Shown: positions 5,650 to 8,594 of the stretch, piece after piece
How the letters are laid out: the number at the start of each line of letters is the position of its first letter
How positions within the stretch are numbered: position 1 is the stretch's first letter
Source: Candidatus Omnitrophota bacterium
GTDB lineage: Bacteria > Omnitrophota > Gorgyraeia > Zapsychrales > JANLHA01
Length of the DNA stretch: 8,594 nucleotides
NCBI GenBank assembly: GCA_023247815.1
Contig: JAHFFS010000051.1
Coordinates: 1 to 8,594, forward strand
Reading direction: 5' to 3'
Notes under the pieces: generated by a model
Databases searched by the model: none
What the model was told of the DNA's origin: nothing
What the model saw: only the letters and a program-made list of their open reading frames with translations
Position numbers and translations under genes: made by a program

Positions 5650-6614
5650 GAAGTTTGTTGAATAGGATTGATCGCTTCCGGCCGCTGCTGAAGACTTTCC
5701 TCGACCGGCTGGCTCTTCCATCGCCGATGCATCCACCCCCACTCCGATGGATAGCGACGAATATACCGTTCAATCACCTGGGTTAACCGAGAAATATTCA
5801 CCTGCAACATGTCTTGCTGATTCGGCCGGCGTTCCAATTCAAAACACGGTTCGATGAAAATCCGGTGCTGGTCCCCTGCTTCGCTGATATTGAAAATGGG
5901 AATGATGGGCGCTTGGGTCCGATCGGCGATCACAACCGGGCCAGTGGCGGTGGCGGATTTGCGTCCAAAGAAATCAACAAAAATCCCCCCTTCGCTGCCA
6001 AAATTCTGATCGATCAGCATAAAAACAATCTCATTCTTTCTCAAGGCCTGAAGGATCTGCTGAACGCAAGCGCGGGGCGGTGTGGCATAAATCGGTATGA
6101 CGGCGGACTTATGCATCATGTTGTAAGCAAACTGCGCGATCTTCTCGTCTCGGGGTCGACGGATAACCACATTAACCTTATATCCGTATTGGGCCATGGC
6201 CAACTGCATCAGCGGAAAATTACCAAAATGAGCGGTGATCGCGATGACCCCTTTACCTTGTTGCAACGCCTGATCGAGGTGTTCTTTCCCTTCGATGGCA
6301 AACACCTGCTTCACCTTTTCCGGATGAAAACAGTAATACATCATCTCAACCAACCCGCGGCCAAAATTCGCAAAACATTGTTTGATGATCAATCCTTTTT
6401 CGTCCTTGGATTTCTCATCGCCAAAGGCCAAGTCCAGCGTCTCAGTGGCAATGCTCTTCAAGCGGATGGTCAAACGCAAGCCAATGAAAAGCATGCATTG
6501 CATGACGACCTTAACCACGCGAAACGGTAACCGCTGGACCAGCCAAGCGGAACCAAACATACCCCAGCGGGCAGCGGCGCGTTTGAAATGTTTCATACCA
6601 TCAGAAAATTTCAC
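5646..6614 (-). CDS. LpxL/HtrB-family lipid acyltransferase (lysophospholipid acyltransferase superfamily)
   Basis: This 322-residue protein is near the usual ~300-residue length. It has a hydrophobic N-terminal anchor region (~20-50) and the family blocks in order: AITAHFGNFPL with catalytic His129; FMLIDQNFGSEGGIFVDFFG (198-217); the T..GP/A..A..T.APIIP block (222-240); and the C-terminal YPSEWGWMHRRWK (288-300). The family transfers a fatty acyl chain from acyl-ACP to a lipid A precursor or related lipid at the inner membrane. One point is unusual: the canonical HX4(D/E) has Pro at position 134 where the acidic residue normally lies. The start is GTG, overlapping the previous stop as GTGA, with GGGAGAG 5 nt upstream; an ATG six codons in is an alternative. 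Lipid A acylation versus another acyl acceptor cannot be settled here. Confidence 0.85.
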   Translation of the reverse strand: MKFSDGMKHFKRAAARWGMFGSAWLVQRLPFRVVKVVMQCMLFIGLRLTIRLKSIATETLDLAFGDEKSKDEKGLIIKQCFANFGRGLVEMMYYCFHPEKVKQVFAIEGKEHLDQALQQGKGVIAITAHFGNFPLMQLAMAQYGYKVNVVIRRPRDEKIAQFAYNMMHKSAVIPIYATPPRACVQQILQALRKNEIVFMLIDQNFGSEGGIFVDFFGRKSATATGPVVIADRTQAPIIPIFNISEAGDQHRIFIEPCFELERRPNQQDMLQVNISRLTQVIERYIRRYPSEWGWMHRRWKSQPVEESLQQRPEAINPIQQTS

Positions 6615-7339
6615 TTGTGCTCTCCCAGAATACCTTTCACCTCTTTGAGCAAATCAGTCATGCTGATGGGCTTGCTCAAATGCATCATTGCTCCCACTTC
6701 CATTTCCGCCATAATGTCGTCGGGGGAGTCCTTATAGGTAAGAAAAACCACGGGAATATCTTTGGTTAAAGAATCCTCCTTCAACTTCAAACAAACCTCG
6801 CGGCCCTTAAGCCCTGGCATGATCACGTCCAATAAAATCAAATCCGGGGCCCATTGCTTTGCTAATTTGATTCCCTTTTCACCGGTCTCGGCGGTCAAAA
6901 GATAAACCCGCTCCTTTACAAAATGAGAATGCGCCATCTTCAAAAACGATTTGTCATCATCGACCAATAAAACGGTCCATTGGGCAGGCCTTGTTTGTTT
7001 CTGCAGCAACCTTTTGATATGCGGATTTTCATAATACACAATGACCGCGACGCACAGAGCATCAATGAGGATCGGAAAGGAGTCCACCTCTTTGGTGATA
7101 AAGATCATCGCGTAAAGAATATACACGAAGGTGACACCGCTCGAAGCGACTAAAAGCTTCCTCGCCCATTCCAACCTAAAAAAAAGACCTATGGCGCTCA
7201 CGACCATGAGACTAAATAAAACCGGCTCGACCGAAAGTCCTCCAACCGCGAAAAACCAATAAGCCAACAAAAGCAGATAGGTCAATAAAAGAAGCCAATT
7301 GATGACGACAGTCATTTTTCGAATCTTTGAATGGTTCAT
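6611..7339 (-). CDS. Membrane-anchored receiver-domain protein, second of a tandem pair
   Basis: The 242-residue product has about four hydrophobic segments in residues ~10-105 and then a complete response-regulator receiver domain (~122-238). The receiver has the acidic cluster D127-D129, phosphoacceptor D171 in LLDVIMPG, T201 in VFLTYKDS and K223 in LSKP. There is no DNA-binding or enzymatic output domain after it. The loop after helix 2 carries FRLEWAR, shared with the neighbour (FRLREWAR), and both anchors end in an aromatic-rich N-x-x-(I/V)-K stretch. It would present a phosphorylatable receiver on the cytoplasmic membrane face, probably signalling by protein contact. It starts 1 base after the stop of its paralogue, with GAAAGG 9 nt upstream, and overlaps the acyltransferase start. 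No histidine kinase lies in the window. Confidence 0.87.
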   Translation of the reverse strand: MNHSKIRKMTVVINWLLLLTYLLLLAYWFFAVGGLSVEPVLFSLMVVSAIGLFFRLEWARKLLVASSGVTFVYILYAMIFITKEVDSFPILIDALCVAVIVYYENPHIKRLLQKQTRPAQWTVLLVDDDKSFLKMAHSHFVKERVYLLTAETGEKGIKLAKQWAPDLILLDVIMPGLKGREVCLKLKEDSLTKDIPVVFLTYKDSPDDIMAEMEVGAMMHLSKPISMTDLLKEVKGILGEHK

Positions 7340-7340
7340 T

Positions 7341-8060
7341 TCAACAAACCTTTCTCACTTCCGTTAAAAGGGTCCGCGGATGAACAGGTTTCGTAATATG
7401 GGTCACGGCTCCGGCCTCTTTCTCGGCTTCAATATCGTCGAGAGAATCTTTGGCGGTTAAAAAAATGACCGGAATATCTTTGGTGTCCTCATCCGCTTTG
7501 AGCCGGGCGCAAACCGTTCTTCCCTTGATCCCCGGTAGAATGACATCCAAAATGATAACGTCCGGCTTTTGCTGTTTGGCCACCTGCAACCCCCGCTCGC
7601 CGGAGGTGGCGGTCAAAACACTGTATCCTTCATTCAGCAGGATATTTTTTACCGTCTTGATGGCGCCCTCATCGTCGTCGACAATCAGGACACTTTTTCG
7701 CGATTGCGGTTGGCGGTTCTGGAAAAATGGCTTAACGATTTTATGATTAAAAAAGACCGCCGTGCCGCCCGCGACCAAAATGTTGATCAAATAAAAATCA
7801 TTGGACGAATACACATAAAAAATAACATAGGTCGCGCAAACGCAAAGATTTAAAAAAATCAACCCCACCCTCGCCCATTCTCGCAGACGAAATGAAATCA
7901 GAGCACAGATGAAAAGGCCCAAATAGAGAAAGGCCAACCAATATTTTGTGAGGTCCAAAGGCGGATGAAAGCCTGAACCCACCAACATTGCGAAAGAAAC
8001 GCCGTAAAATCCAAGCAGGACCGCGGTCAAAAGCACAATCATTTTTTGCCATTTGAGCAT
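7341..8060 (-). CDS. Membrane-anchored receiver-domain protein, first of a tandem pair
   Basis: The 239-residue product has four hydrophobic segments (~7-28, 41-57, 64-84, 89-104) with FRLREWAR in the loop at 57-64. A full receiver domain (~122-239) follows, with acidic residues D128-D130, phosphoacceptor D172 in ILDVILPG, T202 in FLTAKDS and K224 in ITKP. The receiver is at the extreme C-terminus and no output domain follows. Architecture and length match the next gene, so the two are paralogues from tandem duplication, now clearly diverged, especially in the helices. ATG overlaps the lnt stop as TAATG, and AAGGA lies 9 nt upstream. The protein could sense membrane state or act as a phosphorylation-dependent partner of the neighbouring lipid enzymes; that role is inference. 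Confidence 0.87.
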   Translation of the reverse strand: MLKWQKMIVLLTAVLLGFYGVSFAMLVGSGFHPPLDLTKYWLAFLYLGLFICALISFRLREWARVGLIFLNLCVCATYVIFYVYSSNDFYLINILVAGGTAVFFNHKIVKPFFQNRQPQSRKSVLIVDDDEGAIKTVKNILLNEGYSVLTATSGERGLQVAKQQKPDVIILDVILPGIKGRTVCARLKADEDTKDIPVIFLTAKDSLDDIEAEKEAGAVTHITKPVHPRTLLTEVRKVC

Positions 8061-8594
8061 TAGCTATTTTCCTTACTTGGGGGCTGTCCCCAGGGTTTCA
8101 GGCTTGCTAAAATTATACATCCAAAACAAAATAATGTAAAAACATCTCCAAACTTTGTGTACAAAGACATCTCGTCGGTTAGCACGACATCGGCCGCGGT
8201 CCACCCGGCAACATAGGTCATTTTCCCTTGCGGATTTTCAACTCCGCGATAAAGGCCCCCATCAACATCGATAAAACCACTCACACCCGTATTAGCGACC
8301 CGCACCAAAGTCCGCCGATTCTCAACGGCCTTGAAAACCGCAGCCTGCAGATGCAAAAACGGCTCATTGGTATCCAAAAACCAGGCATCATTGCTGATAT
8401 TCACCAAAAAATCCGCCCCATTTCGCGTCATCCGACGGGCCAGGTCGGAAATGGTATCTTCGAAGCAAATCAAGACCGAAAAATCCGCTGTGATTTTTTT
8501 TCCATCTCGCCCGATGGCTGAAACCGGAAACAACGTCAACTTTGTCCCTGAAGTAAAATCCTCCATCGGGACCAAATCGGCAAAAGAAAAAAGG
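8060..8594 (-). CDS. lnt: Apolipoprotein N-acyltransferase, C-terminal part (5' end outside the window)
   Basis: The frame is open to the window edge, so about 178 C-terminal residues are seen of a protein that normally has about 500. A TTG at 8575 is only the first possible start in view and is not taken as real. Visible family blocks are a PVSAIGRDG turn; SVLICFED with the catalytic Cys of the nitrilase-like Glu-Lys-Cys triad (followed by the usual aromatic-Glu pair); VNISNDAWF; AVENRRTLVRVANTGVSGFID; and a final hydrophobic helix (FTLFCFGCIILASL) after which the protein ends. Lnt adds the third acyl chain to the N-terminal Cys of lipoproteins at the inner membrane, in Gram-negative and some other bacteria. 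The last codons overlap the next start as TAATG, placing it at or near the head of the visible operon. The N-terminal membrane domain and the catalytic Glu and Lys lie outside the window. Confidence 0.9.
   Translation of the reverse strand, partial: LFSFADLVPMEDFTSGTKLTLFPVSAIGRDGKKITADFSVLICFEDTISDLARRMTRNGADFLVNISNDAWFLDTNEPFLHLQAAVFKAVENRRTLVRVANTGVSGFIDVDGGLYRGVENPQGKMTYVAGWTAADVVLTDEMSLYTKFGDVFTLFCFGCIILASLKPWGQPPSKENS

Noticed and set aside
5650..5742. Longer upstream start for the two-helix protein
   Set aside because: The extension lies inside the acyltransferase 3' end and reads as polar low-complexity sequence; the ATGA overlap start gives a clean membrane protein.
5814..6648. 238-codon and 88-codon plus-strand frames opposite the acyltransferase
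   Set aside because: Antisense to a gene with intact family motifs, with no supporting ribosome binding site or domain.
7450..8521. Open frames opposite and within the receiver genes and lnt
   Set aside because: Overlap strongly supported genes in other frames and show no protein-like features.

Overview
The window looks like a chromosomal segment of a Gram-negative bacterium. It carries an apolipoprotein N-acyltransferase, an LpxL/HtrB-type lipid acyltransferase, a lipobox lipoprotein and a large Sec-exported surface protein. Together with the DUF3568-type lipoprotein and the FISUMP/DUF4215 cysteine-rich protein, this is most reminiscent of an uncultured candidate-phylum genome such as Omnitrophota. 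That placement is an inference from gene types, not from a marker gene. Every gene I can support lies on the minus strand, so transcription runs from high to low coordinates. Shine-Dalgarno sites are frequent, and the confidently delimited proteins end in TAA or TGA.

Layout in transcription order. (1) 8594-4790 is a tightly packed six-gene set: the 3' part of lnt, two tandem membrane-anchored receiver-domain proteins, an LpxL-like acyltransferase, a 59-residue two-helix membrane protein and a HAD phosphatase. Each junction is an overlap (TAATG, GTGA, ATGA, TTGA) or a 1-base gap, which strongly suggests one translationally coupled operon for envelope lipid and lipoprotein maturation. (2) 4780-4105 has a plausible promoter, a 26-residue very basic peptide gene with a strong ribosome binding site, a perfect hairpin, and a DUF3568-like lipoprotein gene. 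(3) 4080-3822 has a near-consensus promoter followed by tRNA-Phe(GAA) and tRNA-Thr(CGT). (4) 3851-3591 has a perfect 76-bp direct repeat: the last 30 nt of tRNA-Thr plus 46 bp of trailer occur twice, separated by 109 bp of dense hairpins. (5) 3520-2213 has an extended -10 promoter and an MFS exporter-like gene. (6) 2193-1 has a large secreted protein with DUF4215 and FISUMP motifs; its frame is cut by an in-frame TAG inside the FISUMP domain and stays open beyond it to the window edge.

The least explained parts are the duplicated tRNA-Thr end with its structured spacer, the pair of membrane-bound receivers with inverted architecture inside a lipid-modification operon, the 26-residue basic peptide, and the amber interruption of the surface protein. 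I see no CRISPR array, transposase, integrase or defence gene cassette.
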